From contig JACYUE010000001.1 in assembly GCA_014841595.1 (NCBI GenBank), forward strand, positions 252,193 through 316,192: DNA of 64,000 nt, in the 5' to 3' direction. Source of the DNA: Oxalobacteraceae sp. CFBP 8761. Lineage in GTDB: Bacteria; Pseudomonadota; Gammaproteobacteria; Burkholderiales; Burkholderiaceae_D. Positions 1-10,840 of the stretch are shown piece by piece. Positions within the stretch are counted from its first letter, which is position 1. Every line of letters begins with the position of its first letter. Under the pieces are notes generated by a model. That model was not told the origin of the DNA. It saw only the letters and a list, made by a program, of their open reading frames with translations, and did not search any database. Position numbers and translations under genes: made by a program.

Positions 1-397
1 ACGGCACGGTATCGTAATAGCTGGTGCTGTCGTACCCCGTGCCGCCATTGCTGTCGGTCGCGCCGGCGCCTTCGAGCAGGCGGTCGGCCATGCCGCGCGG
101 GATGTGCGCGGTGGCCGCGAACATCATGTGCTCGAACAAGTGGGCAAAGCCCGTCAGGCCGGGCGCTTCGTTGGCCGGGCCGACGTGGTACCACAGGTTC
201 ACGGCCACGATCGGCAGGCGCTTGTCTTCGACCAGGATGACTTGCAGCCCGTTGGGCAGCACCAGCTTGTCAAAAGCGATCGACGGCACCGGCGCGGCTG
301 CCGGTGACGACGCAGGGGCGGGGGGCTGCGCCTGGGCCGGGCCGGAGGCCGGCGCAGCGGCCAGCATCAGCGGGACCATCAGGGTAGGAATATTCAA
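1..397 (-). CDS. M16 (insulinase-like) zinc peptidase, N-terminal part, cut by window edge
   Basis: Only the N-terminal ~132 residues are present; the rest lies left of the window. After a short hydrophobic stretch and an Ala/Pro/Gln-rich linker (probable signal peptide or periplasmic linker) comes the M16 start 'LPNGLQVILVEDKRLPIV', followed by the inverted zinc motif HLFEH (residues ~95-99) and then 'MMFAATAHIP'. HxxEH is the metal-binding and catalytic signature of pitrilysin/insulinase peptidases. I chose TTG at 397 because AGGAG-like bases (revcomp of ctcc, 403-406) sit about 6 nt upstream; an in-frame ATG at 379 is the alternative. Family is clear from sequence; substrate is unknown. 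Confidence 0.85.
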   Translation of the reverse strand, partial: MNIPTLMVPLMLAAAPASGPAQAQPPAPASSPAAAPVPSIAFDKLVLPNGLQVILVEDKRLPIVAVNLWYHVGPANEAPGLTGFAHLFEHMMFAATAHIPRGMADRLLEGAGATDSNGGTGYDSTSYYDTVP

Positions 398-562
398 GCA
401 TTCTCCAGATAATTCATTGGCAACGACGCCGGCGTCGGCCAGGCGACGCCCTGGCCAGCCGGCAGGGTGGGGGGCTGCAGGACACCGTCGAACCGGCCTC
501 GCACAACACGCTATTATCGCGGATACGCGCGAAAGGCGTGGGCCGGCGCCGCCTTTACCCGC

Positions 563-1045
563 CTATTCGACAAAGCGCAGCAGCCCGCGCAGCGCATGCG
601 CCACAGCCTGCGCGCGCACGGCCTGGCGGTCGCCCTGGAACACCAGACGCTCGGTCTGCACGCGGTCGCCCTGCGCCCAGCCGAAGCACACGGTGCCAAT
701 CGGCTTGCCGGGCACGCCGCCGCTCGGACCGGCGATGCCGGTGGTCGAGACCGCCACGTCGGCGCTGCTGTTGGCGACGGCGCCCGCGGCCATGGCTGCG
801 GCCACTTCTTCGCTGACGGCGCCGAACTGGGCGATGACGGCGTCGGAGACATCGAGCATGTCGTTCTTGGCCGTGTTCGAATAGGTGACGAAGCCGCGAT
901 CGAACCAGTCGCTCGAGCCGGCAATGTCGGTGAGCGCCTGGGCGATGCCGCCGCCGGTACAGGATTCGGCCGTGGCCAGCATCATTTTTTTGGCGCCAAG
1001 CGTCTGGCTGACCTGATTTGCAAGATCGGTAAGTTCATGCGTCAC
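563..1045 (-). CDS. pncC: Nicotinamide-nucleotide amidohydrolase (CinA C-terminal family)
   Basis: A 160-residue protein, the usual length for stand-alone PncC, which deamidates NMN to nicotinate mononucleotide in pyridine-nucleotide salvage. Family hallmarks are visible: 'ATAESCTGGGIAQALT' near residue 25, 'VTYSNTAKNDML' in the middle, and 'STTGIAGPSGG' followed by 'KPIGTVCFGW' toward the C-terminus. GTG at 1045 is preferred because AAGGAG lies about 6 nt upstream; longer in-frame extensions into the upstream spacer have no family similarity. The N-terminal molybdopterin-like CinA domain is absent, which is normal for this subfamily. Cytoplasmic; transcribed away from the kinase gene at 1443. 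Confidence 0.9.
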   Translation of the reverse strand: MTHELTDLANQVSQTLGAKKMMLATAESCTGGGIAQALTDIAGSSDWFDRGFVTYSNTAKNDMLDVSDAVIAQFGAVSEEVAAAMAAGAVANSSADVAVSTTGIAGPSGGVPGKPIGTVCFGWAQGDRVQTERLVFQGDRQAVRAQAVAHALRGLLRFVE

Positions 1046-1442
1046 GTGCGTCTCCTTGTGCAGTCGGCGGACGGGCTGTCCGTGTGATTCCATTCTAGCG
1101 CGCAGTGTCCCGGTACGGCATGCTGGCAGCAGAGCAGCCGCGTTGGATATTGCCATACGCAAAGATGCTATGCTCTCGGCATGGACGCATCGAAGGCAAA
1201 GTTGTTGTCGAACCCTGACAGATGTTCCGTGCGACATGCGGCTTGGCCGGACTGCTATGCTGGAACGCAGCTGGCCCTGTAACTGGATGCCTCTTTTTTG
1301 TTTTACGTAGATCTTACAATGCCGTACGGACGCATCGCATGTGGCCAGCCAGGGTTGGCCCGATCGTGAAGTCGCCAGCCCAAACGGGTCAGCGCCCCGC
1401 GCACACGCGTAGCCGTTTCGTGAAACGGTTCGTGGAGGAAGC
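1046..1442. other. Divergent intergenic region between pncC and the hybrid kinase
   Basis: About 400 bp without a convincing gene. It should hold the divergent promoters; a TACAAT hexamer at 1315-1320 could be a -10 for the kinase operon but lacks a clear -35. Just before the kinase ribosome-binding site (GGAGGA, 1433-1438) there is a short dyad, CCGTTTC/GAAACGG at 1413-1428, which could influence translation or be an operator. Nothing else was recognised. Confidence 0.4.
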
Positions 1443-3479
1443 ATGAGCCGCCAGCGCTCGATTCGCAAGAAGCTGGTAGCAATGGTGATGACGACCACAC
1501 TCGTCGCACTGCTGGTCTCGATCGCCCTGGTGGTGGCCTATGACCTGCGCAGCTATCACCACACGCTCGTCAATGACCTGTCGACCGACGCCGAACTGGT
1601 CGGCCACATGACGTCTGCCGCACTCACGTTCGACGACCCGCGCCTTGCCAACGAAGACCTGCTGCTGCTGCGGGCCAGTCCCCTGGTGCGCGGCGCCGCG
1701 ATCTACGATGCGCGCGGCCAGCTGTTCGCGTCCTATTCGGCTGCCGGTGAACAGCGGCCCGCGCCGCAGCGGCTCGAACAGATCGACGAAAGCGGCAACG
1801 GCATCATGGTGGTCAGCCAGCCGATCGTCGAAAATGGCGAGACGGTCGGCACGGTCGTGATGCGCGCCGAGAACCGCATGCTGGCGCGCTTCATCGATTA
1901 CCTTGCCATCGCCGTTGGCGTGACCCTGATCGCAATGGCGATCGCCTACCTGCTCATGCGCCGCTTCGGGCGCGTGCTCACGTCGCCGATCATCGCGATC
2001 ACCGAAGTGGCGCGCGACGTGGTGGCCACGCGCGACTATTCGCGCCGCGCGCCGCGTATCGGCGACGACGAGGCGGCCGAGCTGGCCGACTCGTTCAACG
2101 CCATGCTGACGGAGATCGAAGGCCGCACGCGCGAGCTCGAAGATTCGCACAACGCCACCCTGCGCACCGCCACCGAGCGCTCGCACGCCCAGCAAGAGGT
2201 GATGCGCCTGAACGAGCAGCTCGAGCAGCGCGTCGATGAGCGCACGCTGCAGCTGGCGCTGGCCAACGCCGAACTGGCCAACGCCAACGAAGAAGCGCGC
2301 AGCGCCAACCAGGCCAAGTCGGCGTTTTTGTCGTCGATGAGCCACGAGCTGCGCACGCCGCTCAATGCGATCCTGGGCTTTGCCCAGATCCTGACCTCCG
2401 ACACGCTGCCGTCGACGCTCGAGCAAAAGAAGGAATTTGCCAACCACATCCTCAAGTCGGGCCGGCACCTGCTCACGCTGATCAACGAAATCCTCGACCT
2501 GGCCAAGGTCGAATCGGGCACCATCACGCTGTCGATGGAACCGGTTGCGCTGGCCGACATCCTGCTCGAGTGCCGCACGATGATCGAGCCGATCGCCGCC
2601 ACGCGCAAGGTGCGGGTGCTGTTCCCGGACGTTGACGGCGCCGTGGTGATGGCCGACCGCACGCGCCTCAAGCAAGTGATGCTCAATCTGCTGTCAAATG
2701 CCGTCAAGTACAACCGCGACGAGGGCGCCGTGGTGCTCACGTGCGACCAGACCACGCCCACGCGCATGCGCCTGTCGATTCAGGACACCGGCAACGGGCT
2801 CAATCCCGAGCAGGTCGCGAGCCTGTTCCAGCCGTTCAACCGGCTGGGCCAGGAGTCGGGCACGCAGGAAGGCACCGGTATCGGCCTGGTGGTGACCAAG
2901 CGCCTGGTGGAGCTGATGGGCGGCGAGATCGGCGTGACCAGCAGCCCGGGCGTGGGCAGCGTGTTCTGGATCGAGCTGGCCAGCACCGCGCCGCGCACGT
3001 CCAGCCTGGCCGAACGCGCCGCCCCCGGCGGCGGCGGGGCGACCTCGCCCGCTTCCACATCCGACACCGCGCCGCGCCTGCTGCTGTATGTCGAGGACAA
3101 CCCGGCCAACCTGCGCCTGGTCGAAGAGATCGTGGCGTTCCGGCGCGAGCTGCGCCTGCTGTCGGCGCACGACGGCCATCTGGGCCTGCAACTGGCGCGG
3201 GCGCACCGCCCCGACATCATCCTGATGGACCTGAACCTGCCCGGCATGAGCGGCTTCGAGGTGCTGCGCCAGCTGGGGGCGGACCCGGAAACCGCGGACA
3301 TCCCGGTGATTGCGCTGACCGCCAATGCCATGCCGCGCGATATCGAGCGCGGCGTGGCAGCGGGCTTTCACCGCTACCTGACCAAGCCGATCGACATCGA
3401 GAAATTCACTGAAGCGATCAACAGCACCCTGGCGGAGGGCCCTGACCTGGCCGCGTCAGGCGAAAGGAACCACCCATGA
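1443..3479 (+). CDS. Membrane hybrid histidine kinase (CHASE8-HAMP-HisKA-HATPase-REC)
   Basis: 678 residues. Order seen: TM helix ~12-34, periplasmic sensor ~35-150 resembling CHASE8, second TM ~155-175, HAMP ~175-230, coiled coil ~230-285, HisKA with SHELRTP and phosphoacceptor His301, ATPase domain with NLLSNAVKY, DTGNGL and GTGIGL boxes, then a C-terminal receiver with Asp596 (LMDLNLPG) and Lys in LTKP. It probably autophosphorylates and passes phosphate internally and onward. Start ATG follows GGAGGAAGC. The stop overlaps the next start by 4 nt (ATGA), so the kinase and the GGDEF-EAL response regulator are translationally coupled and likely form one pathway. The input signal is unknown. 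Confidence 0.92.
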   Translation: MSRQRSIRKKLVAMVMTTTLVALLVSIALVVAYDLRSYHHTLVNDLSTDAELVGHMTSAALTFDDPRLANEDLLLLRASPLVRGAAIYDARGQLFASYSAAGEQRPAPQRLEQIDESGNGIMVVSQPIVENGETVGTVVMRAENRMLARFIDYLAIAVGVTLIAMAIAYLLMRRFGRVLTSPIIAITEVARDVVATRDYSRRAPRIGDDEAAELADSFNAMLTEIEGRTRELEDSHNATLRTATERSHAQQEVMRLNEQLEQRVDERTLQLALANAELANANEEARSANQAKSAFLSSMSHELRTPLNAILGFAQILTSDTLPSTLEQKKEFANHILKSGRHLLTLINEILDLAKVESGTITLSMEPVALADILLECRTMIEPIAATRKVRVLFPDVDGAVVMADRTRLKQVMLNLLSNAVKYNRDEGAVVLTCDQTTPTRMRLSIQDTGNGLNPEQVASLFQPFNRLGQESGTQEGTGIGLVVTKRLVELMGGEIGVTSSPGVGSVFWIELASTAPRTSSLAERAAPGGGGATSPASTSDTAPRLLLYVEDNPANLRLVEEIVAFRRELRLLSAHDGHLGLQLARAHRPDIILMDLNLPGMSGFEVLRQLGADPETADIPVIALTANAMPRDIERGVAAGFHRYLTKPIDIEKFTEAINSTLAEGPDLAASGERNHP

Positions 3480-6100
3480 TTTCCCTGTCCGACATCAGAC
3501 GGGCCCGCATTCTGGTCGTCGATGACGAACCGGTCAACGTCCAGCTGCTCGAATATCTCCTGAAGACCACGGGCTATGAAAACGTCACCTCGACATTCGA
3601 TCCGCGCCAGGTCGTCGCGCTGCACCTGAAGCACCGTTTCGACCTGATCATCCTCGACCTGCACATGCCCGGCATGGACGGCTTCGACGTGATGGAAGCG
3701 CTGAAACCCCTGGAGAGCGATTCGTGGCTGCCGGTGCTGGTGGTGACGGCCGAACCGGACAAGAAACTGGCGGCGCTCGAAGCCGGCGCGCGCGACTTCA
3801 TCGGCAAGCCGTTCGACACGGTCGAGGTCATGACGCGGATCCGCAACCTGCTCGAGGTGCGCCTGCTGCACCGCGAATCCCTTGACTACGGCAGCGAACT
3901 CGAACGCCAGGTGCGCGAGCGCACTGCCGAACTGGCGCGCTTTCGGGGCGCCATGGACGCCACGCCCGATGCGCTGTTCCTGATCGACACGGCCAGCATG
4001 GCGATGGTCGACGTCTCCGAAGGCGCCTGCCGCATGCTGGGTTTTTCGCGCGACGCGCTGCTGCGCATCGATCCGGTGGCGCTGGGCCTGGCCTCGCGCA
4101 CGCAGCTCGAGCGCCACATGGGTGCGGCGGCGCAGGGTGGGCGGCCCGAACCCGACATCGTCGAGACCGACCTGCTGCGCGCCGGCGGCGAAGGCTCGGT
4201 GCCGGTAGAAATCAGCTGGAAGCTGCAAGACCCGGAAGGGCAGCGAAACGCCCAGCGCATGCTCATTGCCGTGGCGCGCGACATCAGCGAACGCCTGCAA
4301 GCCCAGGAACGGCTGCGCCACGCGGCCAGCTACGACGCGCTGACCGGCCTGCCGAACCGCACGCTGTTCTTTGAAAACCTGCGTGGCACGATCGAGCTGG
4401 CCCAGGACAAGAACTGGCGCGTGGCGGTGCTGTGCATCACGCTCGACCGCTTCAAGGTGATCAACGATTCGCTCGGCACTGCGCCGGGCGACGAGCTGCT
4501 GCGCCAGTTCAGCACGCGCCTGGTGCGCTGCGTGAAGGTGCGCGATTCGGTCGGGCGCCTGGGCGGCGATGAATTCGCGTTGATCCTGACGATGCCGCGC
4601 GAGCAGCAGGATGCCGTGAACATGGCCAACGAAGTACGCGAATCGCTGCGCCTGCCGTTCGACCTGCACGGCCAGCAGGCCGCGCTCACGGCCAGCATCG
4701 GCATCGCGATGTACCCGGACGACACGATCGACCCCGGCACGCTGGTCAAGTACGCCGACACGGCCATGGTGCGGGCCAAGGAAGCGGGGCGCGACGGCTA
4801 CCGCTTCTTCACCGCCGGCATGAACGTGCAGGTGCTGGCGCGCCTGGACCTCGAACTGGCGCTGCGCGGCGCGCTGGCGGACAACCAGTTTGTGCTGCAC
4901 TACCAGCCCAAGCTGGAACTCAATACGGGCCGCATTGCCGGCAGCGAAGCGCTCTTGCGCTGGAACCGGCCCGGCTATGGCCTCGTGTATCCGGCCGAAT
5001 TCGTGCCGGTGATGGAAGAGACGGGCCTGGTCGTGCGCGTGGGCGACTGGATCATCAACGAAGCCTGCCGCCAGATCGCTGCCTGGAACGCGGAGGGTGT
5101 GCGCGACGTGCGGGTGGCGGTGAACGTCTCAAGCCGCCAGTTCGTCGAGGGCGACCTGGAAGACGTGGTGCGCAGCGCCCTCGAACGCCATGGGATCGAG
5201 GCGGGCCTGCTTGAACTGGAGCTGACCGAAAGCGCGCTGATGCAAAATGTCGAGCGCACGACGGCGGTACTCACGCGCCTGAAGGCGCTGGGAATCCGCA
5301 TCGCGATCGACGACTTCGGCACCGGCTATTCGAGCCTGGCCTACCTGAAGCGCTTCCCGATCGACAAGCTCAAGATCGACATCGCATTCGTGCGCGACAT
5401 CATCACCAATCCGGACGATGCGGCGATTGCGCTGGCCATCATCAGCATGGCGCACAGCCTGCACATGCAGGTGGTTGCCGAAGGCGTCGAGACTCGCGCC
5501 CAGATGGCCTACCTGCGGCGCAACCGCTGCGATGAAATCCAGGGCTTCTACTTTTCGCGCGCGCTGCCGGCGGCACAGCTAGCCAAGCTCGTGGTGTCGA
5601 ACCGCGCCAATCCGAACGAGCCGCCGGAAGTCATCGACAACGTGCAGACGCTGCTCATCGTCGACGACGATGTGAACGTGCTGGCTGCGCTGCACCGGCT
5701 GTTCCGGCGCGACGGCTACCGCGTGCTGACGGCATCGTCATCGAGCGAAGGCTTCGAACTGCTGGCCCTGTACCACGTGCACGTGATCCTGTGCGACCAG
5801 CGCATGCCGGTGATGAGCGGGACCGAGTTTCTCAGCAAGGTCAAGGAGATGTATCCGGAAACGATCCGCATCATCCTGTCGGGCGATACGGGCGTGGAGG
5901 CGGTGCTCGATTCGATCAACCGCGGCGCGATCTACCGCTTCTATACCAAGCCGTGGGACGACATGGAACTGCGCGACAATATTAGGCTGGCGTTTCGCCA
6001 TTACTGGATGACGCATGGGCCGTATGACGACCGCAAGGCGCCGCGCGAAGGCGATGCTCCCACGCACGGGGACACCGCGCATCAGGCGCCGCTGAAGTGA
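3476..6100 (+). CDS. Response regulator with REC-PAS-GGDEF-EAL-REC architecture (c-di-GMP turnover)
   Basis: 874 residues. N-terminal receiver with phosphoacceptor Asp61 (ILDLHMPGMDG), short helical linker, PAS ~160-280, diguanylate cyclase domain with intact GGDEF at 363-367, EAL phosphodiesterase domain starting at EALLRW (491) and keeping DDFGTGYSS and AEGVET, then a second receiver with Asp774 (CDQRMPVMSG) of the type usually found in HD-GYP regulators. Both c-di-GMP motifs look catalytically complete, so the net direction may depend on phosphorylation of either receiver. The allosteric RxxD site before GGDEF is not obvious. Coupled to the upstream kinase by an ATGA overlap; convergent with thiL, sharing 19 bp at the 3' ends. 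Confidence 0.93.
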   Translation: MISLSDIRRARILVVDDEPVNVQLLEYLLKTTGYENVTSTFDPRQVVALHLKHRFDLIILDLHMPGMDGFDVMEALKPLESDSWLPVLVVTAEPDKKLAALEAGARDFIGKPFDTVEVMTRIRNLLEVRLLHRESLDYGSELERQVRERTAELARFRGAMDATPDALFLIDTASMAMVDVSEGACRMLGFSRDALLRIDPVALGLASRTQLERHMGAAAQGGRPEPDIVETDLLRAGGEGSVPVEISWKLQDPEGQRNAQRMLIAVARDISERLQAQERLRHAASYDALTGLPNRTLFFENLRGTIELAQDKNWRVAVLCITLDRFKVINDSLGTAPGDELLRQFSTRLVRCVKVRDSVGRLGGDEFALILTMPREQQDAVNMANEVRESLRLPFDLHGQQAALTASIGIAMYPDDTIDPGTLVKYADTAMVRAKEAGRDGYRFFTAGMNVQVLARLDLELALRGALADNQFVLHYQPKLELNTGRIAGSEALLRWNRPGYGLVYPAEFVPVMEETGLVVRVGDWIINEACRQIAAWNAEGVRDVRVAVNVSSRQFVEGDLEDVVRSALERHGIEAGLLELELTESALMQNVERTTAVLTRLKALGIRIAIDDFGTGYSSLAYLKRFPIDKLKIDIAFVRDIITNPDDAAIALAIISMAHSLHMQVVAEGVETRAQMAYLRRNRCDEIQGFYFSRALPAAQLAKLVVSNRANPNEPPEVIDNVQTLLIVDDDVNVLAALHRLFRRDGYRVLTASSSSEGFELLALYHVHVILCDQRMPVMSGTEFLSKVKEMYPETIRIILSGDTGVEAVLDSINRGAIYRFYTKPWDDMELRDNIRLAFRHYWMTHGPYDDRKAPREGDAPTHGDTAHQAPLK

Positions 6101-7050
6101 TCCCAGCCTGACAGCGCCAGATCGAGCGCCACGCCGTGCGCATCGACCAGGCGCAGTCCGGGTGCGGCGTCGATCGTGCCCACCCGCGTGACCGGCGTGC
6201 CGGCCTGTGCCCCTGCCGCCAGCACGGCCTCGCGCGCGGCGCGCGGCGCGGTAAAGCACAACTCGTAATCGTCGCCGCCGGCCGCCGTGAAGCGCCGCCG
6301 CAATGCCGGCGCCTGCTGCGCCAGCACCGGGCCGGCCGGCAGCGCATCGACGTCGAGCGTCGCGCCCACCCGCGAGGCTTGCAGGATGTGGCCAAGGTCG
6401 CCCACCAGGCCGTCCGAGATATCCAGCGCTGCATGGGCAACCGGCAGGCTGGCCAGCGCCAGGCCGAGGGCCACGCGCGGCGTCGGCAGGTGCATGCGTG
6501 TGGCCGCCTCTGCATGCAATGCCGGGTCGAGTTCGAGTTCGTTCCAGTAGCCCGCCAGCGCCAAGCGCGCATCGCCCAGCGTGCCCGAGATCCAGATGTC
6601 GTCACCCGCCTGCGCCGCATCGCGCCGCAGCGCGTGGCCGGGCAACAGTTCGCCGAACACGGTGATGCAAATGTTCAGCGGCCCTCTGGTCGTGTCGCCC
6701 CCGATCAGCTCGCACCCATGCGCGTCGGCCAGGGCGAACAGGCCTTGCGAGAAGCCGGCGAGCCAGTCCGGGTTGGCCTCGGGCAGGGCGAGCGCCAGGG
6801 TAAAAGCGACGGGGCGCGCGCCCATGGCGGCCAGATCGGACAGATTCACGGCCAGCGCCTTGTGGCCCAGCATGCGTGGGTCGGCGCCGGCAAAGAAGTG
6901 GCGGTCTTCCACCAGCATGTCGGACGAGATGGCAAGCTGGCGCCCCGGCGTGATGGCGAGCAGGGCGCAGTCGTCGCCGATGCCCAGAGGCGCGCGGCCA
7001 GGCTGGTCGCGCTTGAAGTAGCGCTTGATGAGGTCGAATTCGGAGAGCAT
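6082..7050 (-). CDS. thiL: Thiamine-monophosphate kinase
   Basis: 322 residues, normal ThiL length; converts thiamine phosphate plus ATP to thiamine diphosphate, the last step of cofactor synthesis, in the cytoplasm. Seen: N-terminal SEFDLIKRYF, GIGDDCALL, the substrate/metal site 'ISSDMLVEDRHF', 'KALAVNLSDLAAMGA', GGDTTRG, 'ALDISDGLVGDL' and the C-terminal 'GGDDYELCFT', all characteristic of the AIR-synthase/ThiL family. ATG at 7050 begins the conserved N-terminus directly. Its 3' end overlaps the convergent c-di-GMP gene by 19 bp. In many betaproteobacteria thiL lies beside pgpA and pncC; here pncC is nearby but separated by the signalling pair, which suggests an insertion into that order. 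Confidence 0.95.
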   Translation of the reverse strand: MLSEFDLIKRYFKRDQPGRAPLGIGDDCALLAITPGRQLAISSDMLVEDRHFFAGADPRMLGHKALAVNLSDLAAMGARPVAFTLALALPEANPDWLAGFSQGLFALADAHGCELIGGDTTRGPLNICITVFGELLPGHALRRDAAQAGDDIWISGTLGDARLALAGYWNELELDPALHAEAATRMHLPTPRVALGLALASLPVAHAALDISDGLVGDLGHILQASRVGATLDVDALPAGPVLAQQAPALRRRFTAAGGDDYELCFTAPRAAREAVLAAGAQAGTPVTRVGTIDAAPGLRLVDAHGVALDLALSGWDHFSGA

Positions 7051-7199
7051 GGCGGCGATTGTACCGTGGCGCCTACCGCCAGCCAGCCCGGACGATTTTG
7101 CTGCAACCGCACATAATCATGTTGAAAATACGTAGTCGTTGCCAAGACCCTCTCTGATAGAATCGAAAGCCCCGTTTCGCACCAGGAAGGCCTCTCAGC

Positions 7200-9512
7200 A
7201 TGGATTCGTCATCTGACAAAAAAGAAGAATTGCGTCAGCAATTGCGCCAAGCAGCGCTCGAATATCACCAGTTCCCACGTCCCGGCAAGATCAGCGTCAC
7301 GCCCACCAAGGGCTTGCTGAACCAGCGCGACCTGGCGCTGGCGTACTCGCCGGGCGTCGCGGCGCCATGCGAAGAAATCGTCAAGGATCCCGCCAACGCC
7401 TACAAGTACACGGCGCGCGGTAACCTGGTAGCAGTCATCACCAACGGCACCGCCGTGCTGGGCCTGGGCAATATCGGCCCACTGGCCTCCAAGCCGGTGA
7501 TGGAAGGCAAGGGCGTGCTGTTCAAGAAATTCGCCGCCATCGACGTGTTCGACATCGAGATCAACGAAACCGATCCCGACAAACTGGTCGACATCATCGC
7601 TTCGCTCGAGCCGACCTTTGGCGGCGTGAACCTCGAAGACATCAAGGCGCCCGAGTGCTTCTACATCGAGCGCAAGCTGCGCGAGCGCATGAAGATCCCG
7701 GTCTTCCACGATGACCAGCACGGCACGGCGATTATCGTCGGCGCCGCGATCATGAATGGCCTGAAAGTCGTGGGCAAGGACATCACGTCGTGCAAACTGG
7801 TGGTGTCCGGCGCTGGCGCGGCCGCGCTGGCCTGCCTCGACCTGATCGTCGATCTGGGCTTCCCGATCGAAAACATCTATGTCACCGACCTGGCCGGTGT
7901 GGTCTACAAGGGCCGCGTCGAACTGATGGACCCGGACAAGGAACGCTTTGCCCAGGACACGCCGCACCGCAGCCTGGCCGAAGTCATCCCGGGCGCCGAC
8001 ATCTTCCTGGGCCTGTCCGCTGGTGGCGTGCTCAAGAAGGAAATGGTCGCGTCGATGGGCCCGAGCCCGCTGATCCTGGCGCTGGCCAACCCGAACCCCG
8101 AGATCCTGCCCGAAGACGTGAAGGCCGTACGCAGCGATGCGATCATCGCCACCGGCCGTTCGGATTACCCGAACCAGGTCAACAACGTGCTGTGCTTCCC
8201 TTACATGTTCCGCGGCGCGCTCGATTGTGGCGCGACGACGATCACGCGCGAAATGGAAATCGCCGTGGTCCACGCGATTGCCGACCTGGCGCACGCCGAG
8301 CAGTCGGACATCGTGGCCTCGGCGTATGGCATCTCGAACCTGTCGTTCGGTCCGGAATACCTGATCCCGATGCCGTTCGATCCGCGCCTGTTGACCCATA
8401 TCGCGCCGGCCGTGGCCAAGGCTGCGATGGACGGCGGCGTTGCGGCCCGCCCGATCGAGGACCTGGGCGCCTACGCCGAGAGCCTGCAGCAGTTCGTGTA
8501 CCGCAGCGGCACCTTCATGAAGCCGCTGTTTACGATCGCCAAGAGCGCGCCGGATGAGCTCAAGCGCATCGTCTACGCCGAAGGCGAAGAAGAGCGCGTG
8601 CTGCGCGCCGTGCAGGTAGTGGTCGACGAGAAACTGGCGCGCCCGATCCTGGTCGGTCGCCCGGCCGTGCTGGAGCAGCGCATCGAGAAATTCGGCCTGC
8701 GCCTGAAACTCGGCGTGCACTTCGATGTCATCAACCCCGATTTCGACGAGCGTTACCGCGATTACTGGCAGAGCTATCACCAGATGGTGATGCGCAAGGG
8801 CGTCACGCAAGACCTGGCCAAGCTGGCCATGCGCCGCCGCCACACGCTGATCGGCGCGATGATGATCCACAAGGGCGAAGCCGACGGCATGATCTGCGGC
8901 ACCTACGGTACCACCCAGATGCACCTGGAATTCGTCGACCAGGTGCTGGGCAAGCGCGCCGGCGCCAAGGTGTATGCGGCGATGAACTTCGTCATCACGC
9001 CAGAGCGTCAGCTGGCGATGGTCGATACCCACGTCAACGAAAATCCGAACGCCGAGCAACTGGCCGAGATCACGGTGATGGCGGCCGAAGAGATGGAACG
9101 CTTCGGCATCGTCCCGCGCGCAGCGTTGCTGTCGCACTCGAACTTCGGCAGCGCCAATACGGAATCGGCGCAAAAGATGCGCGCCGCGCTGGCACTCGTG
9201 CAGCAGAAGAAGCCCGACCTGGAAATCGATGGCGAGATGCATGGCGACACGGCGCTCGACGCCAAGATGCGCGCCAAGATCATGCCGAACTCGACGCTCA
9301 AGGGCGATGCGAACCTGCTCGTGATGCCGAATATCGACGCCGCAAACATCGCTTATAACCTGGTCAAGACGGCAGCCGGCAACGGCATTGCCATCGGTCC
9401 GGTCCTGCTGGGTTGCGCGCGACCGGTGCATATCCTGACGCCGTCAGCGACCGTGCGCCGGATCGTCAACATGACGGCGCTGGCCGTCGTCGAGGCGGTT
9501 TCGCCACGCTAA
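7200..9512 (+). CDS. maeB: NADP-dependent malic enzyme with phosphotransacetylase-like C-terminal domain
   Basis: 770 residues, matching the long MaeB type. The N-terminal ~430 residues are the malic enzyme (malate to pyruvate plus CO2): [11 protein letters not shown], '[15 protein letters not shown]', the nucleotide-binding '[13 protein letters not shown]', and 'ALANPNPEI'. The C-terminal ~320 residues resemble phosphate acetyltransferase ('[15 protein letters not shown]', '[15 protein letters not shown]', '[16 protein letters not shown]'), a regulatory module without transferase activity in characterised MaeB. AGGAAGG lies ~10 nt before ATG. Monocistronic, with a hairpin just downstream. 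Confidence 0.95.
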   Translation: MDSSSDKKEELRQQLRQAALEYHQFPRPGKISVTPTKGLLNQRDLALAYSPGVAAPCEEIVKDPANAYKYTARGNLVAVITNGTAVLGLGNIGPLASKPVMEGKGVLFKKFAAIDVFDIEINETDPDKLVDIIASLEPTFGGVNLEDIKAPECFYIERKLRERMKIPVFHDDQHGTAIIVGAAIMNGLKVVGKDITSCKLVVSGAGAAALACLDLIVDLGFPIENIYVTDLAGVVYKGRVELMDPDKERFAQDTPHRSLAEVIPGADIFLGLSAGGVLKKEMVASMGPSPLILALANPNPEILPEDVKAVRSDAIIATGRSDYPNQVNNVLCFPYMFRGALDCGATTITREMEIAVVHAIADLAHAEQSDIVASAYGISNLSFGPEYLIPMPFDPRLLTHIAPAVAKAAMDGGVAARPIEDLGAYAESLQQFVYRSGTFMKPLFTIAKSAPDELKRIVYAEGEEERVLRAVQVVVDEKLARPILVGRPAVLEQRIEKFGLRLKLGVHFDVINPDFDERYRDYWQSYHQMVMRKGVTQDLAKLAMRRRHTLIGAMMIHKGEADGMICGTYGTTQMHLEFVDQVLGKRAGAKVYAAMNFVITPERQLAMVDTHVNENPNAEQLAEITVMAAEEMERFGIVPRAALLSHSNFGSANTESAQKMRAALALVQQKKPDLEIDGEMHGDTALDAKMRAKIMPNSTLKGDANLLVMPNIDAANIAYNLVKTAAGNGIAIGPVLLGCARPVHILTPSATVRRIVNMTALAVVEAVSPR

Positions 9513-9526
9513 GCAGCGCAATGAAC

Positions 9527-9551
9527 GCGTGGATGGCAGTGCCGTCCACGC
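9527..9551 (+). terminator. Hairpin downstream of maeB
   Basis: Stem GCGTGGA/TCCACGC with an inner GGCA/TGCC pairing, 15 bp after the maeB stop. There is no T-run after it, so it is either a weak or factor-assisted terminator or an mRNA 3'-end stabiliser. Confidence 0.5.
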
Positions 9552-9678
9552 GCCGCCGCCATGCTTTGTCTCGGGCTGTCGCCCTTTGTCGCGGTCCCGG
9601 GACACTCGTAACAAACCGTAAGCACGCGGTTTATCGCGTCATTTCCGCGTCATAATTGACCGGGTAAGCGTTGTCTGA

Positions 9679-10839
<1,161 letters not shown>

Positions 10840-10840
10840 T

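Noticed and set aside
7209..9431. Long 740-codon open frame antisense to maeB
   Set aside because: His/Asp/Arg-rich composition typical of the antisense of a high-GC gene; maeB on the plus strand is unambiguous.
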